64,000 nucleotides of DNA, from the NCBI GenBank assembly GCA_963920665.1, contig OY987268.1, forward strand, positions 12,216,501 to 12,280,500, read 5' to 3'. Below, piece by piece: positions 33,124 to 45,420 of the stretch. Position 1 is the stretch's first letter. Each line of letters starts with the position of its first letter. The translations under genes and the position numbers were made by a program. The stretch comes from Straminergon stramineum (lineage: Eukaryota; Streptophyta; Bryopsida; Hypnales; Calliergonaceae). The notes beneath the pieces were generated by a model, which had not been told where the DNA came from, searched no databases, and worked only from the letters and a program-made list of their open reading frames with translations.

Positions 33124-36100
33124 ATCACATTGCCATTTGAATAAATGCCAATGAATTCTTTAAATGTATCTTCAACAATCACTTTGTTCATGACAAACAA
33201 TATGGATAATCAACTTCAATTATTCAACTTCTAATGCGACATTAACTCCTAAAGGTTGTGGAATTTCTTGAAATTTTGTGATTTTCAAATATTCATTATA
33301 AAGTAGCTCTTAATGGATAAATTCAATAACAAACTTTGAGCAAGCTTTATATATTAATAACCATATATTACATCTAAATAGTTAAATATGTCCAAATTAT
33401 CATCAATAATTTTATATGATACAAATAAAATAAAAATAAGGAATATTTCAAATTTTTACTAAAGAAAAAGTTTTCATATTTTTCTTAAAGTCTTTTTGTA
33501 GAAAGCTTCAAACTTCAAATTCTAACTATGATAAATTTTTCAATATAATTTTCATTTAAAAAATTAAAAACTTTCCTAATAATACTTTTAATGCAAGAAA
33601 GCCAAAGAATATTTTTAATTAAAAAATTTATAGAATATTTAAACAAATCAGTTTTTAAAATTTATATAGTGAATATGTTGGATAATTAACATATTCTTTG
33701 TAAAGAGATTGAATTGGTGAAGTATCCACTCCAAGTGAATGAAATCATTTTTTTCATCCATCAGCCCCTTTCACCCCTAAAATTCCATTGTCATGTGGAG
33801 GTACATAATGGTTTTTGGGTACGTTCATATAGTTTCAAATATTTGTTGTAATTTTTAAAACTTTTGAAGATAGGAAAACTCATCAGCTTTCCAAGAATAT
33901 AATTTTTATTTCAATTGGTGTTTTAGAGCAAAAGCTATGCCACTTGAAGCTCCAAAAGAAGTTCAACAAACAATACAAAAAAATCACAGAATGTCAAAAT
34001 AAAATTTTCAAAATTTTGTTTTTCACAAAAAGTCTTTTATCGAAAGGGAAAGATTCAATTCATTTTATTTGGATTAGTGATGAAAAAGTTATGGAAAATC
34101 TTATTTGAGGGGCAATCTAAGCATCTTCTTGAAAAAATAACTTTTGTTGAATTCATTTTTTAACACAATTTTTACATTTGTTTCAGAAAAATATTCTACA
34201 AGGTTTAGTTAGTTTGCTAGAACAATCTCAAGTTGGGATTGGTGATTTTCAATTCAATCCATCTTAAGACCTATTAAAGATTTATTTTTTCCTTCAATCT
34301 TGTACCTACTTCTACTTAACAATTTCTTTAAAGAATAAAAATCAAGAGTGTATTTTTTGAATTTTTTTTCCTAGACTTTCAACTGAATTCTTAAGAAAAA
34401 ATATTGTAAATGTATAGAGCAAAAACATTAAGCTAAAAAGATTCAAACCCTTAAAAATCTAGTCAAGCAAGGTACAAAAAAATCAGACATATAAACTTCA
34501 AATACAAATATCTTGCAATCCACGTAGTCTAAGAGATTTAAATGTCTTCTACACATTCCTATTCTAGTCTAGTACAAGATCCTAGAGGTAGATATGCAAA
34601 AAAAAGTTCAAAACTTTAATGCACTTTGCAATAGAAATGATGGTTTTGGGTAGTTTTGATGAAGAAATGCCTTGGGAGTTGAGGAGTTGAGGACATTTCA
34701 ATCTAATTACAGGTGTCAAGATTTTAGGTAATTGTGTTTAGTTGTGACTTGTTTCTAAAACCAACCCTCAAAAATATTGTTTAAAATTCACAACAAACTC
34801 TATTCATTAAAAATTAGATTGATTTCAGATATATCTATTTTTAATACTTAAAAATTCATAGTTCCTTCTTATGAAGTCCAAAAATTACACTTTAGAGTAT
34901 CAAGAATCCCCTTTTGACCACCAATAAGATCCAACCAAAATTTTATAGTTTAATAATACTAACCATGGTCAAACCATTATTCAAAAAAATCTAGGTGTTG
35001 TTAACTTGAAATAGTTATTATGCATTAAGTATGAGGTTGCTTGTGGAAGTGTCATTGACTAAAGTGATAAAGCTTGATGCACATTTCTATCGGAGTGAGA
35101 TATTCTCAACTAAGAGCATCTTCATTGTGGACATGCCAAACTTTGAAAGACCCCTTCAAATCCAATGTTCCAAATGCCATACTTGCAAGCACAAATATCT
35201 CTTCCCAACTCATCCAAGCATCAAAGTTCTTTTTCTTTAATTATCATCTTGGCCAAATCAAACAAGAGATAACTTGCATCAACAAGTGCAAAGACAAATT
35301 AGACAATTTTAGAACCTCATCCCCTATAGCCCTATAGTAATAGGGATCTTGTTGCCCATGTGCTTTTTTTTTTTTTTTATAGAAAAAGTGTGTCTAATTT
35401 GGATGTTGGGGTAGGAGATAAACTATTGAATTGCCCACCTAATTTGCACGTCATGAGCCTTCTAATCTTCCATTGATCACTTGGTGTTGGAGATTTGAAG
35501 AGTGATGGTCGAGATGCTCTAAATGAGATGTGCTTTGGAAGTTAGATTGCTCTAGAATGATGTTAGAAGCTATATCTAATATAAATTAAAAGTAGAAAAT
35601 GAAAAGTGAAATCTAAGAATAAAAATGAGGTTTTTTTACTAGTTTTAAAGTCTTGGAAATAAAGATCATACTTTGCTAATAGAATATATAGTCACTTCTT
35701 TTATAAGTTTGAGCTTAGAGATTAGAAGGATTTGTTATTAGACGTGTGGTGGTTGAGCTCATTACTTCTACTCTTCTTGTATAAGCCTTATTGATTATCA
35801 ATTGATTAATACAACTGAACTTCTCTGCATTCTAAACATTACCATAATCAACTAGGTTGATTGTTCCCTATAGTACATAGAAATGAACTTTATTTCCTTC
35901 AATGATTAAAAGATCAACATATAGATTTGTAGGATTAGAAAAAATGGATTTTATACATTCAAAAAAAATGAAACTAAGTTGCAAGGAGAATAGGAATCTA
36001 CACCCTACTATAACTTCTAGTGATTTGATACATGTTAGATCAACAAAATTAATTAATTTATAAACCTTAATGACTCCCCAAAGACACCTCTACTTAATGA

Positions 36101-36130
36101 ATAATGTCAAGTTGTTGATTTAAGTTTGTT
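33124..36130. other. AT-rich intergenic sequence
   Basis: No supported gene. A CACCCCTAAAATTCC string at about 33773 could be the left end of another TTAA-family member, but no clear right end is seen. A T-run of about 16 lies near 35365. Confidence 0.4.
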
Positions 36131-36340
36131 AGTTGATAGAGTTAATTGTAAAGTGTGTGTAATGAGGGACCAAGAGCTAAAGTTTCAAAAAAACACAAGA
36201 TGAAACTCCTTGAAGCACCTAAACTTGGTCTGATGGAGTTTAGACAATGTTGTGTTTCTTTTGTATTGTTTTTAGTTAAACCTTCCTCCAATACCCTTTC
36301 TACAAACTAGGGTTCATTTTATGATTAATTCTATTGTAAG
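36131..36340. repeat. Dispersed repeat ahead of the RING pseudogene
   Basis: About 200 bp closely similar to 61238-61428 in intron 2 of the second GDSL gene. Shared are AATTGTAAAGTGTGTG, AATGAGGGAC, ACTCCTTGAAGCA, TTTTTAGTTAAACCTTCCT and CTACAAACTAGGGTTCA. Here it directly precedes the RING frame by about 20 bp. Confidence 0.65.
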
Positions 36341-36357
36341 TACAATTTAAGGTAATT

Positions 36358-36735
36358 ATGGACAACCATTTCGGTGACTCAATTTGTATTGATGAGGGCG
36401 AAATCATTTGCAGCATCTGCTTGTGTGAGATGACCAACCCTAAAGAGACTATGTATTGCAAGCACTTGTTTTGCAAAGATTGCTTGGGTAGGTGGATTTA
36501 GACACAACATTCCTCTAGGCAACCAAAAATATGCCTAGTATGCCAAAGAATCCTTAGCAATGGTGCCTTTGCTCAAGAGCTTGATTTGGATAACGAACAG
36601 CGTATGCACCGAGTAAGAGCATTAAGAAGAAGATGGGGGAAGAACCCGTTTTTATTATTCTTATTATTATATCAACCCTTGAACAATATTCTTTGCCTAA
36701 TGAGCAACGCAAGGGAAAATCAAACACTTCCTTGA
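36358..36735 (+). pseudogene. RING-finger gene copy with one in-frame stop
   Basis: ATG at 36358 opens 47 codons up to TAG at 36499. The same frame then continues to TGA at 36733. All RING ligands are visible across the stop: CSIC, YCKH, LFCKDC, then after the stop CLVCQ, in C3HC4 order, with the usual Trp in GRWI. The stop would be explained by a single CAG to TAG change. The rest of the frame (basic RALRRRWGKN, then a Leu-rich end) is open. Probable former E3 ubiquitin ligase or a retro-/transposon-carried copy; no intron is seen. Confidence 0.62.
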
Positions 36736-39700
36736 AGTGTGGCGTGGATCTTGTTGCTTGTTCAAGGTTTATGTAGCCAAGGCATGCAAAATTAACTAGT
36801 GAACATATCGAGCTACAACTCCATTGCCTAAATGCCCAGTGCTTGGCATGACTTAATATGCACTATTAGTAGAAGTGAGACCACTAGGATGAAACACTTC
36901 AAAAAATTCCCAAAGTCACTCTTATACAAAAATTTGTTCAAAACCAAGTTTGAAGGGTATGGCTTGTTGTTTATTGGTTAAGTCAAGTTCATATCAAGAG
37001 TATTCAAAAGTGCCAACTTCACTAAAGAATAAGTTGCTTACATGGCATCCAAATTTCAGAATCCTTTCCCATTTGAATCTTTTTGTCACAATGAATAAAC
37101 TTATTTTACTCCTAAGAATTCCGTTATCTATGTTATGAATGATGAACAAAAGAGTGCTTCATGCCAGATGTTCCATCCAAATAACTTCTCATTTATCCAA
37201 AGCATTTTTTGAATCTTGAAATGATGATCTTTCTTTAAGACCAATTCAATGAAATTAAAAGAAACAACATGTTCTTTAATACAAGCCATACAAGCACAAA
37301 TGTACAAAAATCCAAAAGGGATTCAAGCATTAAATTTTTGAGGAAAAGGTGTATTAATGTGCTAGCATTTGTATCAATGTCATGATGTTGGGTGTTTATG
37401 AAGCTAAAGTTAGACATCTATCTATTTTCTTGTTTGTTTTAACTAGGTGGAGGTTGCTATTGCTTGTTTTGTAAATTCGATTTCAATTGGGGTTTATATT
37501 ATTAGCTTTGTAACCTTCAACAATACTTTTGTTGATACTTATTGACTGAGGTTTGGTTTCCATAGACTCCTTACAATTTTTTTTAATCTTATTGCATCAA
37601 GTCTTAGCACTAATGTGTGCTTTTGAAGTTTGACAGTTTGTTTTGCACAAGGAGGTCTTGAGAGCATTGGACTTGTACTCAATAGGAGTTGAAGATCTAT
37701 TGAAAAACAATAGTTATTTCTTCTAGCTATATGGATTTGTAAAGCAAGTGTTGTTTGGAGATTTATTTTGTGGAACTTCCACAATTGTTTTGGCTTTGCA
37801 TAGAATATACTTCTAATTACAAGAATTGTATCACTTTCAATAAACATTTGTTACAAATAGACATCATGTGCTTTTGGGGATAGACAAAAAATTTCACAAT
37901 GCTATATAAATTTCAAACCCCTTATTTGCAAATTATCTATAGTTGAAGAGTACAAAGAATTTTTACCTCAAAAGCTAACTATTCTAATTCAAAACACCTT
38001 CCCTTCAAAATTTGCTTTAGAAAATACATCATTCAGTTTTACAAAAAATTCCACTCAATTAGAGCTATCATAAATCAAAATCTAAAGGAAAAAAAATTCT
38101 TGTGAAAATCATGATAATCAATTCGTAATCTAAAAATAAATATTTGATTCTAGGTTTCAAATCTCTTTGATAAATATTGAATAGTGCAATGGTAGGATCC
38201 ATCTATATGGATGTAATCTATAGATCATAGATTCTAGCTTTTTATTTGACAAACATTTGAAAATTCTTCTTCTACATTGCAATTTGTAACACCATCTTAC
38301 AATATTGGAAATTTCAGCTAAGTTAACTCTCTAATCTTTAAGGGGTCAAGAACTCCAATACGTATTTATTATCTACTACAAGTATTCAATGGCTAGAAAG
38401 ACTTATTTTTTTAACTACTAAAGGACCAAAGTATCCATTCATTGGACACTTTAGAACTTGGATAGTCATACAAAGTCAATTTTTAAATAATGGTTGTTTT
38501 CAAAATTTTGACACAAAATGGGAAAATTCACCCTCTTCATGGAAATTGAAAAAAAAAAATTGATCAGCTTTATAGATAAAAAATTATGTTGCCCCAATTG
38601 GGTAGTTTTGGCAATTTTGGCATCTTTGCTAAATTCTTCATCTACTTTTGAAACTTGGCATGTATACACCTAACATCATGACATAGTATGTAATTGTAAA
38701 AAGAAACTACTTTTAATACAAAAATCTCATTCCAAGAGGAGTCAAACTCTACTTACCCTACTTGACAAATTTGAAAAACAAACCATTTCTTCTAACTTCA
38801 AACTCAATTATCTTGAAATTGGTAATCTCAATTTCAGTTTTAGAATTTTTTTTTCTCACATATTCCAAATGCCTATTTCTAAACTTTCATTGTTTAGATT
38901 TTAAATATAAAATATCCTCAATGCATGACAAATCATAAAAAAATTACTAGTCACATGTTGCCAATTCACTTAGCTTCTTTGCATTGCAAGGTGATTTAGA
39001 GTCGGTTAGACCTCTTGAGGTGTCTTCTCACTTGACATTATCAGTCTTGTCAGTCAACCTAAGAGTTAGCAAAAATATATTTTGTTTTTACACCATTGTT
39101 GTTTACTAATGTAAGTGTTAAATCTGCATTTTGTAGTTGATGTAGTAGAAGATCATAACAAGTTTTTTGTTAGTTATTTCAAAACCTCATGAAGAATTAA
39201 AGAAAATTTTGGAAAATGTTATATAGCAATCAATCTTCTGAGCATGTAGATTTAAAGGAGATAGAGTTGATATTATGAGAAATGAGAACAATTACATAAC
39301 ACCCCCAAAAGGATGCCCAATCATTCAAGTGTCATATGTACTCGATCACCTCCGTATTCTAGTTTAGGTTAAGCATATTGGCAATACACTAGTCATTTTT
39401 TGATGATTTTAAAATATTGTGTAGAAACTTATCATATAATTTGTGGAAAAACAATAATAAAAATTCAAGATTCTTGTTGGAAGTGTATATCATGAGCCCA
39501 ACTTGCTTACCAAACCTAAACCATAGTAGTAGGATGGTTTTATAAAATTTGGTGAGATTTATCAAATGCTTAGTGCAAAGAGCCCTTTATTTGCTTCTAA
39601 AGTTTGCAAGAGTGTGCCTAACAAGATTTAGAACTCAATGGTGGAGAGATGGACATTCATCAAGAGCAAAAATAATACTCCATGAGGGCTCTAAGTCTTC

Positions 39701-40517
39701 TAATCCTACATTGCAAAAAGGAAAAATAACTTCTTTTTTTTCACTTCAAATGTTACAATCTAAAGGGCTGAAAATTTTCGTACTATACATTTATAAAGTT
39801 GAAGTTCAAAAAAAAGGTCTTATTTTCATTTTAGGCAATGCACAAAAAAAGACAATTCTTGACAACTTTTCTTATACAACACCTTCCTCTCCTTCATGGG
39901 TTAATCCATATGTTTCCTTCATTTTAATTATAACAAGTGCATTCAACAATTGAGAGCTATTCAATGGCTTTCTACCTTGTGCCAATGTTTAATACACTCA
40001 AGAATAATACTTTGAAAATCCATGACTTTTTCATAATATTGGTGTCCAAATAAGGTGGGTACACTGAAAATTGCACCATCCAAAAAATGCCATTGTCCAC
40101 TTTGTGCACATCTCCAAAATCAATATGTATGTATGTTGAAGAAACAATTTGTAAACACCTACCAAAAACACTTTGACCCTTCATAACTTTTGCATACAAT
40201 ATCCAACCATTGAGTTCTTTGTGCGTTGGAACCTCATTTTACTTGCCAACAAGAAAATATGAAAATTTGACCACTCTAATAATAGTAACTAGGCATAGTA
40301 GCAAAAGTGGTGAGTTGGGGGGATACCCACCTCAAAATGTTTGCTAAGTGTGTTGGAATCCTCTTTAACCAACTAGTAAGATCTAATAAAAATAAGTTAT
40401 GTTTAACAATAGTCACTAGAACAATTTGCTATTGTGACAATTATGGGTGCATGCACATTCCATCAATGCCCCAAGGTGCATGGAATTGTAATTATTCTAG
40501 ACATAAAAAGGGAATTT
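36736..40517. other. AT-rich intergenic sequence
   Basis: No supported gene. At 38408-38440 a TTAACTACTAAAGGACCAAAG string resembles one TTAA-family end. Positions 40130-40517 are paralogous to 55480-55572 plus 57929-58226, that is, the 3' flank of the duplicated GDSL gene, without the hAT-like insertion found there. Confidence 0.45.
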
Positions 40518-43500
40518 CTATTGCTCATGCCGACACATTTCTTTGATATGAAATGCAGGTTGCATGTTCTCACCTCTTAGGAAAGCTTGTGCAATATGGA
40601 AAGCAAATGCATCAGTGGGGTGAAGACCATCCCAAATCATGTATTCTGATCGATTCTCACACACTGTGGCCCTTTGCAACTCCCCATTCAAAATCCCATC
40701 TTTTCCACAATAAATGACCTTGTTGAAGTTGTAATCTCCACCACCATAGCCGCAACATGCCTTATGGACATATTTTAACCCTATCAAACAACCAACATGA
40801 TTATTGATGAGTCCATAGTTTCTTGCCAAATCAACCTCAATGTTATTCATGAAATTGGAGTATAATTGTAGTAAGAGTGCAAATAAATTTGAACTCATTG
40901 AATGGGTTTGAGTGCCATGTTTGGGGTTGGCATTCAAACTCCAAGACTATGCCAATTTCATTTAAATCCAATTATTTCAGGAATGTCATATATTCTTCAT
41001 TGTGTCTCTATCTATCAATGCATCTACACCCAAGGTTTGAACATTAGTAATCATCTTGAACTACTACTTCATATAGTACCAAAATTAAGTTATCTACTTA
41101 ATATCTTTAAAAAGATAATATAGAGTATTTTTGTTGTTGAAGCCTTGGTGTGAGGGCCTTCAATAAACAAATTCTAGACTCATTTTAGTTCAAAAGTTAA
41201 AATATTTTAAAACTTTTTTTGACAAATTTTTACAAAGAAGAAATAATCGAGTAAATCAACTTACCAAATTTAGATGGATTCCGAATGGCACTCATGAAGA
41301 CATCATGGAGGCTGAAAATGATCAAATTCGCCCCAATAAGCTCCCCATGCAAATTTGCAACCATAACTTTTAACCCTGCATTGTGTTGTTCTGCAATCTT
41401 TGTGACGGAGATTATACAACCATCTTCATTGAGCTCATTGGGATTAGTGTAACCCAATAGGCATGGAAAGCATGCTATGGGAAAAGCATCCATAATCACA
41501 ATGGTTCTTGCTCCTTCATTGTAAAGAGTCTGTTAATCAATCAAGACAGAGAACATCTCACATAATAAGTTATTAAATACTACAATGTTTGTCCAAAATT
41601 GATCATAGGTTTGGATATTTGAACATTGAAGGACTATTTAATATTCATGTAATTAATTGACAAGTGGAGTTCTTCCAATTAAAGTCTAATTTATGTTCTT
41701 CTATTTTGAGTGCAGATTCTATGAAAAGAAATCACACGCATGTTAATGCTTTTGTATTCATAGAAAGTGTGACCAACAATCACCTTTCTCATTTGATCAA
41801 CAAGCTACTCTAGTCTCAACTTCACTATCAATGCAATTCTAAACACTCCATGCACATGGATTATATATGCTTGAGCACTATATAAAGGTGAGAAATGCAT
41901 AATACATGATAGTTATGTACCTTTACTCCCAACTCAATGCTTTGCAATACCAATCGAATTAGTGCATCAACTTGGTCACCTCTAATACCATGGTAATCAT
42001 TATTGCCAATTTCAATGATGTAGACTCCTTTAGAAAAGGCTCCTGGTGTTGGGAAGAGTCTTTGTGCATCTATGTTCAAACCAATTTAACCAACATCAAA
42101 CATGGGTAGTGTAGGTAGTAAGATACTCTAGCCTTTATATAGAAAAGGCCTTGGAAGACCAACAACTTTAGGGATGGAACTTGGTGACTCAAGACGTTTT
42201 TTCTATTATCATTGGTGGATAGTAGGGTCAACCCATCTTTATCACACAAATGAAAGTTTAAAAATATAGGATTTGACATATGGTACAAATAAGATTATTA
42301 TATGCAATTTTTTGAACATACAAAAAAGAATCTTTGAAAGAAGAATTCCATGAAACTTTTTGGCATTATTTTTGGAATTATTGTCCACCTATATTAGTAA
42401 GGATGAGCTATTTTTGATGAAATTTCATGGACAACCATGATTGTATGCAAATGAGATAAGATTCTTGGACTACATATATATTAATTCCTCTTGAGTTTTA
42501 TTACGAGAAGTTCAAGAATAATGTTCATGAATTGATTGCAAAAGCTATAGGAGCTCAACATTCACTTGCTCTAATTGCAATGTCAATAAGTTGAACATTC
42601 TCTGTTCATTATCTAGATTTCTTAGAGTACACTATGAGGTCAAAGCTTGACTTTAGTTCATCCTATGCTGTTTGTAAAATAGTCATCCTGAAAACTTGCC
42701 ACAATGACAGAAGAGTAAAAATAAGAACTTGCCTTCCTTCTTGGATTTGTACATGGACAGGGCCTGTTGGCGAAAGACCCGAAACTGGTCCACCTGCACA
42801 GACAGCGAGAAGAGGCCGCTACTACTCAAGCCATCACCTTCTACGGATGAATTACATGCTTTGGCCCCTGACGATGCAAAATTGACTCCATGTTGAAAAC
42901 TGGCGCCTGTATCTCGTAAGTATGGACTTAAAAGTTCTTGGCCCAATCCTTCTGCTGCCATACTTGCACAAAACACACTGTCATGGGCTTGAACCAAATA
43001 AAACCATTACAATCTTAAATTGCTTGTACGTGCAGAGCTCTCAGTGGATGTACTAAAGCAACACATTGCAGACTCATACATATAGTAGGTCATAAACTAA
43101 GCAGGAAACAATACATTTGGAACCTTGAAGTAAACAATAGTGGCATGCATCCTTCAAGAGCCACGAGATTGAGAATATACACAAGTTTTAAATAGGAGTC
43201 ACTCACAATTTTACATGCAGATTTGGTTTGCTATCATATTTAGCCAAAAATAAGAGTTTGCTTTAGGTGCCTATACATTTAAGGCATCATTGACTTAATT
43301 AAGGTAACAACAACTAATTTCTAAAATCGACCACCTATTTTCAACATTGTGAAAATTCGTAGTTTACTCATGATTGTGGTGTCCAAGAAATGCATTCGAA
43401 GAGAATTTAGAATCCCCTTTTGACTACCAACAAGACTACACAATAAGTTGTTTAACAAAATATTTGAGTTGCTTATTTGTTCAATTTTAGGTGTAGTTTT

Positions 43501-44305
43501 TCAATATAATATTGAGAACCATGTTGAATTGCTTATTTGTGCAATTTTAGATGTAGTTACCTTAATATTACACATCCATGTGAGGTAACTCCACCTAATA
43601 ATGACCTTTTTCTAAATCTGGTCCTTGTAGATTCTTGCCTAGCATGTATTTGCCTTTGTTCATGAGAGCCTAGGGTCGCTTTTGGGTACACCTATTTCAG
43701 CACTTGGGATATTCATAGTTTATTCATATAGTGTCCAAAAATACTTAAAAAGAGAATCTAGCATACTCTTTTGACTTCCAACAAGATTCAACACAAAATT
43801 AAACATTTTAGTAATAGGAACAATGCTTTATTGCTTATTTGGACGAATTTAGCTGTAGTAACCTTACTCCAAAATCTGATACTTCAGTTATCCTTCTTCC
43901 CAGAAAATCAGAGTTTCACCCAAATTGCTGAAGCCCAACAGAGGTTTCCAAAGATCAGACAGAGCACATACAAATATGGTCGATAATGAGGCGTCCGTTG
44001 CTGTGCCTGCCCGTGGCCGAGGCAGAGAAATCCACTCCGTAAGGGAAGAAATCAGAAGGCGACCTGAAGGGCATGGCTGCGAAATTCTCCCCCACGTCCA
44101 TGTACGAAGCGCCAAACACAAACAACGGCGCTGCAGCACCACCACCACATGAAAGTCGAGTAGAAGAAGCCGAAACGAAGTCCGACGACTGGATATCGCG
44201 TCCTGCTTCCACTGCCCAAGTGCTGCTGGCAATGACAGCCATAACAGTCGTCGTCATCACTGCAACTTTGAAGCTCCGGGGCAAGCCCATTCGGGTTTCA
44301 CCCAT
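40518..44305 (-). CDS. GDSL esterase/lipase (copy 1), five exons
   Basis: Exons on the minus strand: 43972-44305, 42733-42954, 41921-42069, 41265-41529, 40518-40780 (410 aa, normal for plant GDSL proteins). The ATG is the first after an in-frame stop and gives a signal-peptide-like start (hydrophobic about 14-30), so the product is probably secreted. Block I is FVFGASYMDVGEN, with Ala where the family has Asp, but Ser kept. Block III is EIGNNDY and block V is WDGLHPTDAF; with the block-I Ser, the Ser-Asp-His triad and oxyanion Asn are present. Junctions: TTT|GTATGT to GGCAG|CA, GAAG|GCAAGT (GC donor) to ATAG|AT, AAAG|GTACAT to ACAG|ACT, TTTG|GTAAGT to ATAG|GG; phases agree throughout. Likely esterase/lipase on wall lipids or acetyl esters; substrate unknown. 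Paralogue at 58227. Confidence 0.88.
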
Positions 44306-45420
44306 CCCTCCAACCAACTCTTGCAGTCACCTGCACAAAGGGATCCAAGAACGCAGGTTTCGTCACGGGAGGAATGAGGGAAATGCGAACTAGCAGGGAA
44401 ATATCCAAATCTTACAGTCACCTAGCGTGCTCAAATGTATCCAAGAGCGCAAGATCAGTCAAAGGGAGATCATCCTGTTTCACAAGTTTCCGAGGCGGTT
44501 TTGCTCTAGAGGATTGGGAGGAATCAGTCGAATCGAACAAATGGGAAGATCTGTGTGTGCTCGAGGAATGACAGGGAAGGAAGCAGGGAAAAGCTAGCAG
44601 TAGTTTAACAGGGAAACAAATTTACAAATCTGAAAGTGACGGCTAGCCTGCACAAGAGCGCACTCAGCTGTTCAGTCAGTCTCAGGAGAAGATCGATCCT
44701 TGTTTCCCTTACGAGCTTATCCGAAGTTGCCCAGATGTTTTTGCGCTAGACTCGGGAGGAATCAGAGGATCCAGAGAATGTGGAGGACTGTTTGCACTAG
44801 GAATGGAAGGAATCAGGGAAAAGCTCGCAATGCACAGTTCTAAGGGCCCTCCTGCCATGTGAGTCGGGCCGGCCAAGTTCCCCGGGGAAGCTACAGTGTC
44901 AAAAAAGAAATTGCACTGCTACGTGGACCGGGTGGGTGGGGAAAGATCCAGTGAAAATTTCACACGTAATGATTCCCATCAAGTTGACCAAAATCCACCG
45001 ATGGGCTTGTCCACCGATCATAGCTGAACCTTGCAATCCGACTTCTCCGCTCACCGAGGCCGGCAAGACAATCGGTGGTCACTTCTTGTCATTGAGTGCT
45101 TTTTCCACCGGCCCGACTGACATGGCAGGAGGCCCTAACTGGGAAGTACCAAAATCTGCAGTTTCGACCGGGTTCTTGTTTCCTTGTTGGCAACGATGGC
45201 AAGTGAAACCAGGAATGGCAATCCGGGAACCAAAGATCAATCCAGATTTTCTCCCTGTGAGTGCATGCCCTTGAATCTGCAAAGCAAGGTCGCTTGTACT
45301 GCTCATTCACCAGTCGTTGAAAAAGAAAACTGCGGTTTGGTGCGATTCAGGATAGTGGGGAAGTAGAAACTTTGAGGAGTGGATGTTGAGGGAGAAGGGG
45401 TCAGCACATGCTAATTAAAA
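44306..45420 (-). promoter_or_regulatory. 5' flank of GDSL copy 1, duplicated at copy 2
   Basis: Similar by eye to 62754-63870. Segments around 44395-44860 correspond to 63065-63540, and 45120-45420 to 63540-63870. About 44860-45115 (G+C-rich) is present only here. Conservation upstream of both genes suggests a duplicated promoter/leader. Small frames on both strands are not consistently kept. Confidence 0.5.

Noticed and set aside
33773..34690. Possible further TTAA-family element
   Set aside because: The left-end string CACCCCTAAAATTCC is plausible but no matching right end with a TTAA flank is seen.
39549..39953. 134-codon plus-strand frame
   Set aside because: The longest frame in this spacer, but no recognisable domain, biased Lys/Ser content and no supporting splice or leader signals.
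42076..42288. 70-codon frame identical at 60594-60806
   Set aside because: It is intronic sequence shared through the near-identical tract, not a protein; it is reported as a gene-conversion signal instead.
43960..43968. Alternative exon 1 donor (TAT|GTGCTC) for the GDSL genes
   Set aside because: The GTATGT donor with the GGCAG|CA acceptor gives DHISEGLGQELLSPYL, which fits the family pattern without extra residues.
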